From positions 12,219,140-12,283,139 of the forward strand of contig OY744605.1 in NCBI GenBank assembly GCA_963556255.1: a stretch of DNA of 64,000 bases, read 5' to 3'. Shown one piece after another: positions 43,062 through 56,376 of this stretch. How positions within the stretch are numbered: position 1 is the first letter of the stretch; each line of letters begins with the position of its first letter. A program made the translations under genes and the position numbers. The notes under the pieces were generated by a model. It did no database searches. It had not been told where the DNA came from and saw nothing but the letters and a program-made list of their open reading frames with translations. Source of the DNA: Allolobophora icterica (Eukaryota > Annelida > Clitellata > Crassiclitellata > Lumbricidae).

Positions 43062-44375
43062 ATGAGCTGCACAAACGACAGTCGAACATTTCGGATTCGG
43101 ACACAAACGGAATCCTGGTAGGGCTCCCGAAAGGACTGAATTTCTATAATACAGACGCGTTAAGATGACCGAGTGCAGGAGGGTCACTGCAGCGCTGACC
43201 GACAGATGCGTCGTCTGACCCGTATCCGATGCAGCTGCTAGCTGCTAGCTGCTAGCTGCTAGCAGCTATAGATAAGATATGGGACGATTTATGTAGCTGT
43301 ATTTTGTTCTGCCACTTGGTAGCAAAACGTATGGTTAATTTCTCATCGGGATTCACGATATTTTGTAACTGAAGACCCAAAATCCGTCTTTGCTATGTTG
43401 TACTGTGAAAAGGCAATAATGTTTTATTCATCGCAGAATGAACCTCTTCCTTCGAAGGATTACAATTCCAGAGAGAAGCGATCAAGACGATCCAGTTGAC
43501 CGACTCTCGTGGAAGCAGCTTGGTTAGTTTGAGTTTTTTTAAGGTTTGCGACGTATCCGATAGCCTGATTTCTGATGAAATAGTCAGGCCGTTTGGAAGA
43601 TGCTGAGTACGGCTGATGGTCATACAGGCACATGGTTACCAGCCCACAAATAAATTGGACAACGCATATTATGTAAGGGCGAATTCAACGCTGTGTGTTA
43701 TGCAGTTTGATCTACTGTAGTGTCAGCTGCCTATTCGAGGTTATAGAGGCCAAAGCTAGATCCGTACAACTGAATACCTGTGAAAAAAGTCCCCAAATTG
43801 CAAAACAGTACAAAATTGTACTAAAGTCCAAATAAATAAATTTAATAAAATTGTAGAACAGTTAGAATAACTGACATTGTAGCACTAAAGGCCTACGCCA
43901 AAACCCGTTACAATATTCCAATCCCTTCACCAGATATTACAATGAAAACACCCCATGGGGTTCGCCTGGACCCCATTTTGGGCATTCGTGTACCAAAGAC
44001 AAGCTTGGGCACTCGAGGGTTAAGGCGTTGCAGGCCTACAGACGCATGCAACATCATCATGTCGATAAATTGCACAGGCCAGAGAACTCCGGCAGTTTTG
44101 GCACCGTCCGCCCTGGCAGCAATGTTTCTACCGACACCTCCGATGCCGTCAACCGATGGAAGAATGAAGATCTTCACTCGAAGAATCCCAATTCCAGACA
44201 GGAGCGCCCAAGGCTAACCAAGTGACCGACTCTCATGGAAAAAGATAAGTTTCTTTTAAGTTTCTTTTAATAAATTTTCTGAAGATTTCTGTAGGTGTGT
44301 CTGATGAATTTCTCGGACACTCGGACGATGTTAGGTATTTAAATCTAGATGAAGTTACCCTGCCAGATTGCTTAC

Positions 44376-44503
<128 letters not shown>

Positions 44504-44984
44504 CGATGAATACGACGATTTCTACAGCGCCGTAACACGACACATGCCGTTACAAGGTCACTTTGACAGGTTCAACACGGCTCAGCATAAGCCAGCTTGA
44601 AGTAGTGCGTCTTCACCCCCATACAGCCCATTGTCCTGGGCAAGACGTTAAACTGCATCCGGTTACGGGTTATCCTTAAAACTAGACCCGCGGGCAGCAG
44701 CACGATTTTTATCAACCTCTGGCGCAGGAAGAGCCACGACGCAGCCCAAGCGTTTACGCAAAAATACACAACCGTACAATCCTCGATAGGCAAATAACAA
44801 AACTTCAGCGTTGGGTTTCTTACGGTTAAAAAATTTCAGTAGAAACTGGGTCATTTCCCTGAAAATCACGCAAAGATCCTCAAAGGATCAACTATTTTTT
44901 CTGACAGTTTCTATACAGTCTTTAACGAGCAACTAAGTAATACTAGAATGCTGTTTGAAGATATTATCATTCAACGGTCGACTT

Positions 44985-46685
44985 TCAACGACCTGCTCGG
45001 CCGTCATCGATCAGCACAATCGCCTTGTGATCTATTCTTTACTGCATCCGACTTCTCGAACTACTTCGCTGTTAAAGCCTACTCGGTTCGCAATGACACC
45101 GCTGGTTCTCCTCCCTCTGATTTTCCTCCTACCTATCATCGGCTCTCAGTTCTTCACGAGGTCTCCAGTCTCGAGCTGCGCAGCATCATCTTGACTTCTG
45201 CAGCGAAATCCTACGAACTTGACCCCTTCTTCCTTTCTCTCTCCAGTATTACATCGATGTCGTTCTCCCCTTCCTTACCCTCCTCTGCAACTCCTCGCTC
45301 CGTGACGGTACTGTTCCAGCTTCGCAGAAAAGGTCGATCGTCACTCCTATCCTTAAGCAAGCCGGTCTCGACTCTTCGGACCCTGCACACTTCAGGCCCA
45401 TTGCGAACGTCTCATTTATTTCAATCATTGAGAAATTAGTTGCTCAGCAATTATTGACTTACCTTGATGCTAATAACTTCCTTCCTGTCTATTAATCTGG
45501 CTTCCGCAAAGGTCACTCTACGGAAACTCTTCTCATTCGCCTCCTCTCTGATTTTTATGGCGCCATAGATCGCTCCCAAGTCTCCTTTCTTGCACTCTTC
45601 GATGTCAGCGCTGCCTTTAACTCGGTCGACCATGCCATCCGCCTCAAACGCTTGTCTGTATCCTTCGGTCTATCTGAAAAGCCCCTTGAGTGGCAAGCAT
45701 CCTACCTTTCTGACCGTTCCTCATTGGTTGTTTACTGTTCTACGAGGTCCCTCTGGATCCCAGTCCGTTTTGGCCTTTCTCAGGGATCAGTCTTGGGCCA
45801 CCTCCTCTATATTATCTTCACCTCTGATCTCAGTTGTCTGCTTGCCACCTGCTCTTTGTCCAACCATTTATATGCTGACGACATACAGGCTTAAACTGCA
45901 TTCCCTCTGACGTCGCTGCTGCAGTCCGCCTCATGTGCCATTCCACTGACTCTTTGACTACCTGGATGTCTTCCAACCGCCTTCGCTTGAATCCCTCTAA
46001 GACTCAATACATGTGGCTGGGCACCCCTAGGCAGCTTGCTAAGATTGATTATGCTGGTCTTACCTGTGAGTGCCCACATATCGTCTTTTCTACCTCCGTC
46101 AGAGATCTTGGCATCATCTTGGATTCAGAACTCACCTCTCTCCGCATATCTTGGAGCTGAGCCGCGCTTGCTACTTTCATCTACGACAGCTTCGCGTTGT
46201 TTCCCGGCAATCTGCTGCTACTCTCGCTCGTGCTTTCATTACCTGTCGGCTTGATTACTGCCGCTTCCTCTATATTGGGCTTCCTCTCACTCGACTGAAT
46301 TGCCCCGAACGCGTACTGCGTTCCGCTGCGCGCTTGATTGGGCGCATTCGTAAATTTGGCCATGCTCTGAATACACGCGAGACGTCCTCCACTGGTAACC
46401 ACTCTCGCAACGCATTGTCTACCGCGTTGCCTCCATTGTCTGAAAATGTCAGCTTGGCTGTGCTCCCTTCGATCTGCGTGAGCTCTGATCTCGTGCCTCT
46501 GTTCCACCTGGTCACCGCTCTCTTTGCTCTACCACTCTCGTGTGACCTCTCTGTTCCTTTCTCATGCACCGCTATTATGCAGCAGCGCGCTTTCTCCGTA
46601 TTTGGACCCACAATTTGGAATGGGCTTCCTCCTGAGCTGCGGTCTCTTCCTCGAAACTCATCCACCGCTTTCTTTTCTGCTCTAA
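44985..46685 (+). pseudogene. L2-type LINE ORF2 remnant, unit A plus strand
   Basis: In order across several frames: DLLGRHRSAQSPCDLFFTAS, LKQAGL/FRPIANVSFIS, FRKGHSTETLL, FDVSAAFNSVDHA, GLSQGSVLGHLLYI, YADDIQA, WMSSNRLRLNPSKTQYMWLG, CRLDYC and FSVFGPTIWNGLPPELR. It is the RT and C-terminal half of an L2-clade protein, with frameshifts and stops. Confidence 0.9.
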
Positions 46686-47937
46686 GCAGCAGATTGGGGA
46701 AAAGAGAGCGGGAAACAGCGCGAAGCTGTCGCAGTTGAAAGTAGCAAGCGCGGCTCAGCTGCGAGATATGCGGAGAGAGGGCGAGTTCTGAATCCAAGAT
46801 GACGCCAAGATCTCTGGCGGAGGTAGAAAAGACAATATGTAGGAACTCAGAGTTAAGACTAGCGTGATCAATCTTAGCGAGCTGCTTATAGGTGCCCAGC
46901 CACATGTATTGAGTCTTAGAGGGATTCAGGCGAATGCGGTTGGAAGACATCCAGGCAGTTAGGGTCAGTGGAATGGCACATGAGGTGGACTGCAGCAGCG
47001 GCGTCAGAGGGAAAGCAGTGGGTGTAAGCCTGTATGTCGTCAGCATTTAACTGGCTAGACAAAGAGCAGGTGGCAAGGAAACGACTGAGATCAGAGGTGA
47101 AGATTATAGAGAAGGGGGCCTAAGACGGATCCCTGAGGAAGGCGAAAACGGACTGGGGTTCAGAGGGACATGGTAGAACAGTAAACAACTAATGAGGAGC
47201 GGTCAGAAAGGTAGGAAGCTTGCCACTCAAGGAGCTTTTCAGATAGACCGAAGGATACAGACAAGCGATCGAGGAGGACGGCATTGTCGACCGAGTCAAA
47301 GGCAGCGCTGACATCGAAGAGTGCAAGAAGGGAGACTTGAGAGCGAACAATGGCGCCATAGAAATCAGAGAGAAGGCGAAGGAGAAGGGTTTCTGTATAG
47401 TGACCTTTGCGGAAGCCTGAATATTAGACAGGAAGTAAGTTATTAGCACCAAGGTAAGCCAATAATTGCTGACCGACTAATTTCTCAATGATTTTAGAAA
47501 TGAATGAGACATTCGCAATGGGCCTAAAGTGTGCAGAGTCCGAAGAGTCGAGACCGGATTGCTTGAGGATAGGAGTGACGATCGACCTCTTCTGCGAAGC
47601 TGGAAGAGTACCGTCTCGGACGAGGAGTTGCATAGTAGGGTCAGAAAAGGGAGAAAGACATCGATGTAATCCTGGAGCAGGAAAGGAGGAAGGGGTCGAG
47701 CTCGCAGGATTTCGCTGCAGAAGCCAAGACGATGCTGCGCAACTCGAGACTGGATATCTCGTGAAGAACTGAGAGCCCATGGTCGGTAGGAGGAAAGTCA
47801 GGCGGAGGAGAACCAGCGGTGTCATTGCGAACCGATTAGGGGACTTTAGCGACGAAGTAGTTCGAGAAGTCGGATGCAGTAAAGGAGGGATCACAAGGCG
47901 ATGGCGCTGATCGATGACGGCCTAGCACGGTCATTCA
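46686..47937 (-). pseudogene. L2-type LINE ORF2 remnant, unit A minus strand (inverted partner)
   Basis: Same protein as its neighbour but on the opposite strand: VLGRHRSAPSPCDPSFTAS, HFRPIANVSFISKIIEKLVG, YAxD/LTTYRLTPTAFPL and MSSNRIRLNPSKTQYMWLG. It ends near VSRSLFPNLLL, short of the C terminus. The two copies meet near 46685 and would form a hairpin. Confidence 0.88.
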
Positions 47938-48339
47938 CAACGTGGCTGTATTTTTAAAGCCATCTCAAAATTTTCGAACTTTTTACGTCTTTGAAATCGG
48001 GATTTCCGAAGCGTCAACTTTGTCACTTCGACAACAGTAGAAGGGCTTAGTCCAAGCCGTACTGTACTTCAATAATGTTTTTCCTATTTTCTGTGGGCCT
48101 AAGTTGTAGGAATGCCATCCAAACATCACAAATTTGTCATAATTATATGAAGGTTAAGTGTCGAACTCTGGAACCAGTTTTTGTTGAGCCAGCATTTCGA
48201 CTTTTTCAGTGAAATGACCCAATTGGAGTCACCAAGTAAAATGGATGGGTGACACAGGCCAGGGCGTGAATGGGACCCTGCCACGATAATGTAATGTAAT
48301 ATGCACAATTAGTGTAAGATCATCAAGTATATGGGGAGG

Positions 48340-48554
48340 GGGATAGAGTAGTGGTGACACTCATGGCCCGGAGTGCATAAGGTAGGCGGATCGACTCCCG
48401 TAACCCCCCTCTTGGGCGGCGCCTTTCATGGCCGCCAAACCGTGAGCTTAATTACGATATTGATTGTACTTTCATGTTTCAATGTAATCTTACTGCGTCT
48501 GTCGGTTTGAAATAATAAAGAATATAATTATTATTATTATATTATTAGAATATA

Positions 48555-48627
<73 letters not shown>
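48340..48627 (+). mobile_element. tRNA-derived SINE, unit A, with (ATT)n tail
   Basis: GATAGAGTAGTGGTGACAC (A box) and GGATCGACTCCCGT (B box) about 40 bp apart. The body ends GGTTTGAAATAATAAAGAAT, then (ATT)n to 48627, where unit B starts. Confidence 0.8.
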
Positions 48628-48628
<1 letters not shown>

Positions 48629-49117
48629 GAGCTGCACAAACGACAGTCGAACATTTCGGATTCGGACACAAACGGAATCCTGGGAGGGCTTCCGCAAGGA
48701 CTGAATTTCTATAATCCAGACGCGTTAAGATGACCGAGTGCATGAGGGTCACTGCAGCGCTGACCGACAGATGCGTCGTCTGACCCGTATCCGACGCAGC
48801 TGCTAGCTGCTAGCTGCTAGCAGCTATAGATTAGATATGGGACGATTTATGTAGCTCTATTTTTATCTGCCACTTGGTAGCAAAACGTATGGTTAATTTC
48901 TAATCGGGATTCACGATATTTTGTAACTGAAGACCCAAAATCCGTCTTTGCTGTGTTGTACTGTGAAAAGGCAATATGTTTTGTTCATCGCAGAATGAAC
49001 CTCTTCCTTCGAAGGATAACAATTCGAGACAGAAGCGATCAAGACGATCCAGTTGACCGACTCTCGTGGAAGCAGCTGGGTTAGTTTGAGTTTTTTTAAG
49101 GTTTGCGACGTATCCGA

Positions 49118-50194
49118 CAGTGATGTAGTCGAGTCCACCTAAGCCGAGTCCGAGTCAAGTCCGAGTCCATCTAAGCCGAGTCCGAGTCGAGTCCGAGTCC
49201 TGAGGTGTTCGAGTCCGAGTCCGAGTCCGAGTCACTAAAGATCGAGTCCAAGTCCGAATCCGAGTCCAAGTCCATCCTCATCAAAACACACTGAACCACG
49301 CAATTCAGTGCCATAGAAAAATAACAGAACTATTTAGGCCCTATGCAGAAAGAATTTTTAATGTAATTTACCCAAATTTCACATTAAGAACACTAAATTA
49401 AATAAAGTTTTGTTCGATAATCTGGCACGATCATGAGGACACATAAAAGTTCTTCCCTGCTAAATACAAGTTCAGTAGGTAGGAACAGCTAGAAATGTAA
49501 ATGCAACAAGTGCAGTCGAGTCATGTCACGTTCTCGCTCCTTCTCTACACTGGAAAGGGCGATAAAAGAGTTTCTTCTAATTCGAAACGATAAATTAATA
49601 ACTCCATGCACAGTTTAGCATTATGATTCAAGATATATTTACAAATCGACAATTCCTAGTATTCGGTTCAATATCATGCCCTTCACGGTCTTCGCCTCTA
49701 TAAATATGCCCGTCCACGCCGATAACAGACCCTCTGTCTTATACCCCAGTCTATTTATGATACTCGTCTTCACTTCATTAGTGTCTATTGTCTGCTGGTA
49801 GGAATTCTGGTTGGCGCCGGAATAGTTCCCTATAGGCCTATATTTGCCTATACCAGGCCAAATAGAGACCCTCTGTCTTATATCCCAGCCTATTCATGAT
49901 ACTCGTGTTCACTTCAAACGGAATAGTTTGACCTGTTCTGGCTTATGCCTATAGCGACGGGCGGCCGGGTCACTTCTCGCTTGAGGGGTGGTCTTGGCCG
50001 TGACATGGCATACAGTTCTGCCCAGAAATTGTGACTCGGAAAACGAGTCAGCGAGTCAAATTCGAGTCCAGGGTTCGAGTCCGAGTCCAAGTCCGAGTCG
50101 TGACAGTCCAAGTCCGAGTCCGAGTCCGAGTCCGCAGAAAATCGGTCTCGAGTCGGACTCGAGTCCTTGGCCGGACTCGAGTACTACATCACTG
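49118..50194. mobile_element. 1,077-bp hAT-type element with (GAGTCC)n subterminal arrays, unit B only
   Basis: CAGTGATGTAGT at the left pairs with ACTACATCACTG at the right. The 8-bp duplication GTATCCGA lies at 49110-49117 and 50195-50202. Unit A has a single GTATCCGA at the empty site near 43552. Both subterminal regions are GAGTCCGAGTCC arrays. There is no transposase. Confidence 0.97.
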
Positions 50195-51015
50195 GTATCC
50201 GATAGCCTGATTTCTGATGAAATAGTCAGGCCGTTTGGAAGATGCTGAGTACGGCTGATGGTCATACAGGCACATGGTTACCAGCCCACAAATAAATTGG
50301 ACAACGCATATTATGTAAGGGCGAATTCAACGCTGTGTGTTATGCAGTTTGATCTACTGTAGTGTCAGCTGCCTATTCGAGGTTATAGAGGCCAAAGCTA
50401 GATCCGTACAACTGAATACCTGTGAAAAAAGTCCCCAAATTGCAAAACAGTACAAAATTGTACTAAAGTCCAAATAAATAAATTTAATAAAATTGTAGAA
50501 CAGTTAGAATAACTGACATTGTAGCACTAAAGGGCTACGCCAAAACCCGTTACAATATTCCAATCCCTTCACCAGATATTACAATGAAAACACCCCATGG
50601 GGTTCGCCTGGACCCCATTTTGGGCATTCGTGTACCAAAGACTACATTGGGCACTCGAGGGTTAAGGCGTTGCAGGCCTACAGACGCATGCAACATCATC
50701 ATGTCGATAAATTGCACAGGCCAGAGAACTCCGGCAGTTTTGGCACCGTCCGCCCTGGCAGTAATGTTTCTACCGACACCTCCGATGCCGTCAACCGATG
50801 GAAGAATGAAGATCTTCACTCGAAGAATCGCAATTCCAGACAGGAGCGCCCAAGGCTAACCAAGTGACCGATTCTCATGGAAAAAGATAAGTTTCTTTTA
50901 AGTTTCTTTTACTAAATTTTCTGAAGATTTCTGTAGGTGTGTCTAATGAATTTCTCGGACACTCGGACGATGTTAGGTATTTAAATCTAGATGAAGTTAC
51001 CCTGCCAGATTGCTT

Positions 51016-51017
<2 letters not shown>

Positions 51018-51105
<88 letters not shown>
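51018..51105 (+). repeat. (GAT)n array of unit B
   Basis: Shorter homologue of 44380-44502. Confidence 0.95.
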
Positions 51106-51106
<1 letters not shown>

Positions 51107-51589
51107 CGATGAATACGACGATTTCTACAGCGCCGTAACACGACACATGCCGTTACAAGGGCACTTTGACAGGTTCAACACGGCTCAGTATAAGCCAGCC
51201 TGAAGTAGTGCGTCTTCACCCCCATACAGCCCATTGTCCTGGGCAAGACGTTAAACTGCATCCGGTTACGGGTTATCCTTAAACCTAGACCCGCCGGCAG
51301 GAGCACGATTTTTATCGATCCCTGGCGCAGGAAGAGCCACGACGCAGCCCAAGCGTTTACGCAAAAATACACAACCGTACAATCCTCGATAGCCAAGGTA
51401 CACCACTTCAGCGTTGGGTTTCATAGGGTTAAAAAATTTCAGTAGAAACTGGGTCATTTCCCTGAAAATCACGCAAAGATCCTCAAAGGGTCAACTATTT
51501 TTTCTGACAGTTTCTATACAGTCTTTAACGAGCTACTAAGTAATACTAGAATGCTGTTTGAAGATATTATCATCCAACGGCAGCGACCC

Positions 51590-53310
51590 ACGGCGTCTCT
51601 GGTCGACTTTCAACGACCTGCTCGGCCGTCATCGATCAGCACAATCGCCTTGTGATCTATTCTTTACTGCATCCGACTTCTCGAACGACTTCGCTGTTAA
51701 AGCCTACTCGGTTCGCAATGACACCGCTGGTTCTCCTCCCTCTGACTTTCCTCCTTCCGATCATCGGCTCTCAGTTCTTCACGAGGTCTCCAGTCTCGAG
51801 CTGCGCAGCATCATCTTGGCTTCTGCAGCGAAATCCTACGAACTTGTCCCTTCTTCCTTTCTCTCTCCAGGATTACATCGATGTCCTTCTCCCCTTCCCT
51901 ATCCTCCTCTGCAACTCCTCGCTCCGTGACGGTACTCTTCCAGCTTCGCAGAAAAGGTCGATCGTCACTCCTATCCTCAAGCAAGCCGGTCTCGACTCTT
52001 CAGACCCTGCACACTTCAGGCCCATTGAGAACGTCTCATTTATTTCTAAAATCGTTGAGAAATTAGTTGCTCAGCAATTATTGACTTACCTTGATGCTAA
52101 TAACTTACTTCCTGTCTATTAATCTGGCTTCCGCAAAGGTCACTCTACGGAAACACTTCTCATTCGCCTCCTCTCTGATTTTTATGGCGCCATAGTTCGC
52201 TCCCAAGTCTCCCTTCTCGCACTCTTCGATGTCATGGCTGCCTTTGACTCGGTCGACCATGCCATCCTCCTCAAACGCTTGTCTGTATCCTTCGGTGTAT
52301 CTGAAAAGCCCCTTGAGTGGCAAGCATCCTACCTTTCTGATTGCTCCTCATTGGTTGTTTACTGTTCTACCAGGTCCCTCTGGATCCCAGTCCGTTTTGG
52401 GTTCTCAGGGATCAGTCTTGGGCCACCTCCTCTATATTATCTTCACCTCTGATCTCAGTCGTCTTCTTGCCACCTGCTCTTTGTCCAACCATTTATTATG
52501 CTGACGACATACAGGCTTACACTAATTGCTTTCCCTCTGACGCCGCTGCTGCAGTCCGCCTCATGTGACATTCCACTGACTCTTTGACTACTTGGATGTC
52601 TTCCAACCGCCTTCGCTTGAATCCCTCTAAGACTCAATACATGTGGCTGGGCACCCCTAGGCAGCTTGCTAAGATTGATTATGCTGGTCTTACCTCTGAG
52701 TGCCCCCATATCGTCTTTTCTACCTCCGTCAGAGATCTTGGCGTCATCTTGGATTCAGAACTCGCCTCTCTCCGCATATCTTGGAGCTGAGCCGCGCTTG
52801 CTGGTTTCAGCTACGACAGCTTCGCGTTGTTTCCCGCTCGCTTCCCCCCAATCTGCTGCTACTCTCGCTCGTGCTTTCATTACCTGTCGGCTTGACTGCT
52901 GCCGCTTTCTCTATATTGGGCTTCCTCTCACTCGACTGAACTGCCTCAAACGCGTACTGCGTTACGCTGCGCGCTTGATTGGGCGCATTCCTAAATTTGG
53001 CCATGTCTCTGAATGCATGCGGTAACCACTCTCGCAACGCATTGTCTACCGCGTTGCCTCCATTGTCTGGAAATGTCAGCTTGGCTGTGCTCCGTTCTAT
53101 CGGCGTGAGCTCTGATCTTGTGCCTCTGTTCCACCTGGTCACCGCTCTCTTCGCTCTACCGCCCGTGGTGACCTCTCTGTTCCTCTCCCACGCACCGCTA
53201 TTATGCAGCAGCGCGCTTACTCCGTGGTTGGACCCACAATTTGGAATGGGCTTCCTCCTGAGCTGCGGTCTCTTCCTCGAAACTCATCCACCGCTTTCTT
53301 TTCTGCTCTA
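51590..53310 (+). pseudogene. L2-type LINE ORF2 remnant, unit B plus strand
   Basis: Duplicate of the 44985-46685 copy. It reads DLLGRHRSAQSPCDLFFTAS, SFISKIVEKLVAQQLL, AAFDSVDHAILLKRLSVSFG and MSSNRLRLNPSKTQYMWLG across shifted frames. Confidence 0.9.
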
Positions 53311-54563
53311 AGCAGCAGATTGGGGAAAAGAGAGCGGGAAACAGCGCGAAGCTGTCGCAGTTGAAAGTAGCAAGCGCGACTCAGCTGCGAGATATGCGGA
53401 AGGAGGGCGAGTTCTGAATCCAAGATGACGCCAAGATCTCTGGCGGAGGTAGAAAAGACAATATGTAGGAACTCAGAGTTAAGACTAGCGTGATCAATCT
53501 TAGCGAGCTGCTTGTAGGTGCCCAGCCACATGTATTGAGTCTTAGAGGGATTCAGCCGAAGGCGGTTGGAAGACATCCAGGCAGTTAGGGTCAGTGGAAT
53601 GGCACATGAGGTGGACTGCAGCAGCGGCGTCAGAGGTAAAGCAGTGGGTGTAAGCCTGTATGTCGTCAGCATTTAACTGGCTAGACAAAGAGCAGGTGGC
53701 AAGGAAACGACTGAGATCAGAGGTGAAGATAATATAGAGAAAGGGGCCTAAGACGGATCCCTGAGGAAGGCGAAAACGGACTGGGGTTCAGAGGGACATG
53801 GTAGAACAGTAAACAACTAATGAGGAGCGGTCAGAAAGGTAGGAAGCTTGCCACTAAAGGGCTTTTCAGATAGACCGAAGGATACAGACAAGCGATCGAG
53901 GAGGACGGCATTGTCGACCGAGTCAAAGGCAGCGCTGACATCGAAGAGCGCAAGAAGGGAGACTTGGGAGAGAATAATGGCGCCATAGAAATCAGAGAGA
54001 AGGCGAAGGAGAAGGGTTTCCGTATAGTGACCTTTGCGGAAGCCAGAATATTAGACAGGAAGTAAGTTATTAGCACCAAAGTAAGCCAATAATTGCTGAC
54101 CGACTAATTTCTCAATGATTTTAGAAATGAATGAGACATTCGCAATGGGCCTAAAGTGTGCAGAGTCCGAAGAGTCGAGACCGGCTTGCTTGAGGATAGG
54201 AGTGACGATCGACCTCTTCTGCGAAGCTGGAAGAGTACCGTCTCGGATGAGGAGTTGCATAGTAGGGTCAGAAAAGGGAGAAAGACATCGATGTAATCCT
54301 GGAGCAGGAAAGGAGGAAGGGGTCGAGCTCGCAGGATTTCGCTGCAGAAGCCAGGACGATGCTGTGCAACTTGAGACTGGATATCTCGTGAAGAACTGAG
54401 AGTCCATGGTCGGTAGGAGGAAAGTCAGGCGGAGGAGAACCAGCGGTGTCATTGCGAACCGATTCGGGGACTTTAGCGACGAAGTAGTTCGAGAAGTCGG
54501 ATGCAGTAAAGGAGGGATCACAAGGCGATGGCGCTGATCGATGACGGCCGAGCACGGTCATTC
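53311..54563 (-). pseudogene. L2-type LINE ORF2 remnant, unit B minus strand
   Basis: Duplicate of the 46686-47937 copy: VLGRHRSAPSPCDPSFTAS at its start and SFISKIIEKLVGQQLLAYFG before a frame break. Confidence 0.88.
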
Positions 54564-54957
54564 ACAACGTGGCTGTATTTTAAAGCCATCTAAAAAATTT
54601 CGAACTTTTTTACGCCTTTGAAATCGGGATTTCCGAAGCGTCAACTTTGTCACTTCGACAGCAGTAGAAGGGCTTAGTCCAAGCCGTACTGTACTTCAAT
54701 AATGTTTTTCCTATATTCTGTAAGTCAAAGTTGTAGGAATGCCGTGCAAACATCAAAAATTTGTCATATATGAAGGTTAAGTGTCGAACTCTGGAACCAG
54801 TTTTTGTTGAGCCAGCATTTCGACATTTTCAGTGAAATGACCCAGTTGGAGTCACCAAGTAAAATGGATGGGTGACACAGGCCAGGGCGTGAATGGGACC
54901 CTGTCACGATAATGTAATGTAATATGCACAATTAGTGTAAGATCATCAAGTATATGG

Positions 54958-55165
54958 GGAGGGGATAGAGTAGTGGTAAGACTCATGGCTCGGAGAGCAT
55001 AAGGTAGGCGGATCGACTCCCGTAACCCCCCTGTAGTTCGGCGCCTTGGATGGCTGCCAAACCGTGTGCTTAATTAAGATATTGATTGTACTTTCATGTT
55101 TCAATGTAAACTTCCTGCTTCTGTCGGTTTGAAATAATAAAGAATATAATTATTATATTATTAGA

Positions 55166-55200
<35 letters not shown>
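54958..55200 (+). mobile_element. tRNA-derived SINE, unit B
   Basis: GGATAGAGTAGTGGTAAGAC and GGATCGACTCCCGT, with a body as in the unit A copy. Its AT-rich tail runs into the tail of the next, inverted element. Confidence 0.8.
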
Positions 55201-55205
<5 letters not shown>

Positions 55206-55230
55206 TATTATTATTATTATTATTATTATG

Positions 55231-55267
<37 letters not shown>
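55160..55267. repeat. Head-on (TAA)n/(TTA)n array
   Basis: AATAATAATAAT switches to TTATTATTATT at about 55205. It looks like the tail of a plus-strand SINE meeting the tail of a minus-strand LINE. Confidence 0.85.
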
Positions 55268-55268
<1 letters not shown>

Positions 55269-55780
55269 AGATGTCTTTTATAGCGCCCCTTCATGGTTAT
55301 CTACTCAATAGCGCTCCCAGTCCAACCCCGGTCAAACAAGACAGTTTTAAGGCAAGAGTGGAACAGAGAAGAGCAATCAAACGGGGTCAGGCGCAGCGCT
55401 ACTGGGAGCCCATTCCAGGTCGCTGGGCCAGAGACAGAGAAGGCCCGGTGTTGCTGGATAGCAGTCCGTGCGCGGAGGACAAGGAGCTCAGCCTGCGCTG
55501 CAGTGCGAAGCGAGCCACGACGCTGGACCGAGCTATCAGTGGTGGGGATTTCCAGGTCATGAGCTCGTGGGCGCAGGAGGTGGCCTGTGCGTTTGACAGG
55601 TGGCAGCAGGTCATGCAGGACATGCAGGTGTGATGTGGTTTCGGTACGAGAGTCCAAGACAAAGTCTTGCAGCCTGATGCTCTTCCTTGTTAGAGGACGC
55701 AGTGTGCATTCGGGGAGACCATAGAGTTGCAGTAGTCAAGTCGTGTCAGAATAAGGCAGTGCAGCAATGTTTTCAGTGAT
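55268..55780 (-). mobile_element. Antisense L2-type LINE 3' end
   Basis: The minus-strand frame 55301-55657 reads HDLLPPVKRTGHLLRPRAHD, then QQHRAFSVSGPATWNGLPVA and FHSCLKTVLF. It is followed by the L2 tail (GGGAGCGCTATTGAGTAGAT, GGGGCGCTATAAAAGA) and (TAA)n. Confidence 0.88.
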
Positions 55781-56150
55781 GACTTCAGCGTATATTACTA
55801 GCATATTCACTTCAAAGGAGCAATTGCCGACGGTCATCAAAGAATTTAAGATTGCAGATTATTTTAATTAACCAGTTGAATAGTTTGGAGTTCAGCAGCA
55901 TCAAAAGAATAGTTTTACTATATATATGAGACAGTAGAAATCAGATTTCTTATTAGTTTTAGATCGTCGAGAATGCCGCTTGCATTCCTTAAAAGTAATA
56001 AGGGTCGTGATCTCTTATTGGCAGATGGTTATACATTTCCATACGAAAAAGCAATAAAGAGAAAACTATTGGAAATGTACTGATTATGATAAACATAAGT
56101 GTCGCGCTCGTTGCTATACTGAGGGTGAAGATACTATGACAGTGTATAAA

Positions 56151-56255
56151 GAAACTGCTTGCCAGGACAGTATCCACGGCTGCTTTCTCAATACAGCAGG
56201 CATGCATTCGTTTTCTGGCTCGGCTAAAGGTAACAATTCTTCGGCGTCGGAAACG
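56151..56255 (+). repeat. Left arm of an inverted repeat flanking the LINE
   Basis: GCTTGCCAGGACAGTATCCA through CTTCGGCGTCGGAAACG is the near-exact reverse complement of 59331-59431. Confidence 0.9.
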
Positions 56256-56259
56256 TGTT

Positions 56260-56372
56260 GGGACTATTGTAATAATCATAATAATCAGAAGATTTTTTAT
56301 GTGTAAAATATTTGCAAAATCCAGGGGGCGCAAATGCGCCCCCTTACGCCCCCCTCCGGACGCCCATGTTCT
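56260..56372 (+). repeat. Right end of the ATGGGCGTCCG inverted-repeat family
   Basis: AATAATCATAATAATCAGAA through CCCCCTCCGGACGCCCAT matches 24110-24212. Confidence 0.75.
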
Positions 56373-56376
56373 TAAC

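Larger units (their letters stand above)
48627..55145. repeat. Tandem duplication unit B (about 6.5 kb including a 1.08-kb insertion)
   Basis: Collinear with unit A from GAGCTGCACAAACGACAG to the terminal SINE. It differs by a hAT insertion at 49118-50194, a shorter (GAT)n, and a 22-bp presence near 51582 that unit A lacks. Confidence 0.95.

Noticed and set aside
54115..54399. 94-residue plus-strand frames at 54115 and 47488
   Set aside because: They are antisense to the L2 RT remnants and merely share their duplicated sequence.
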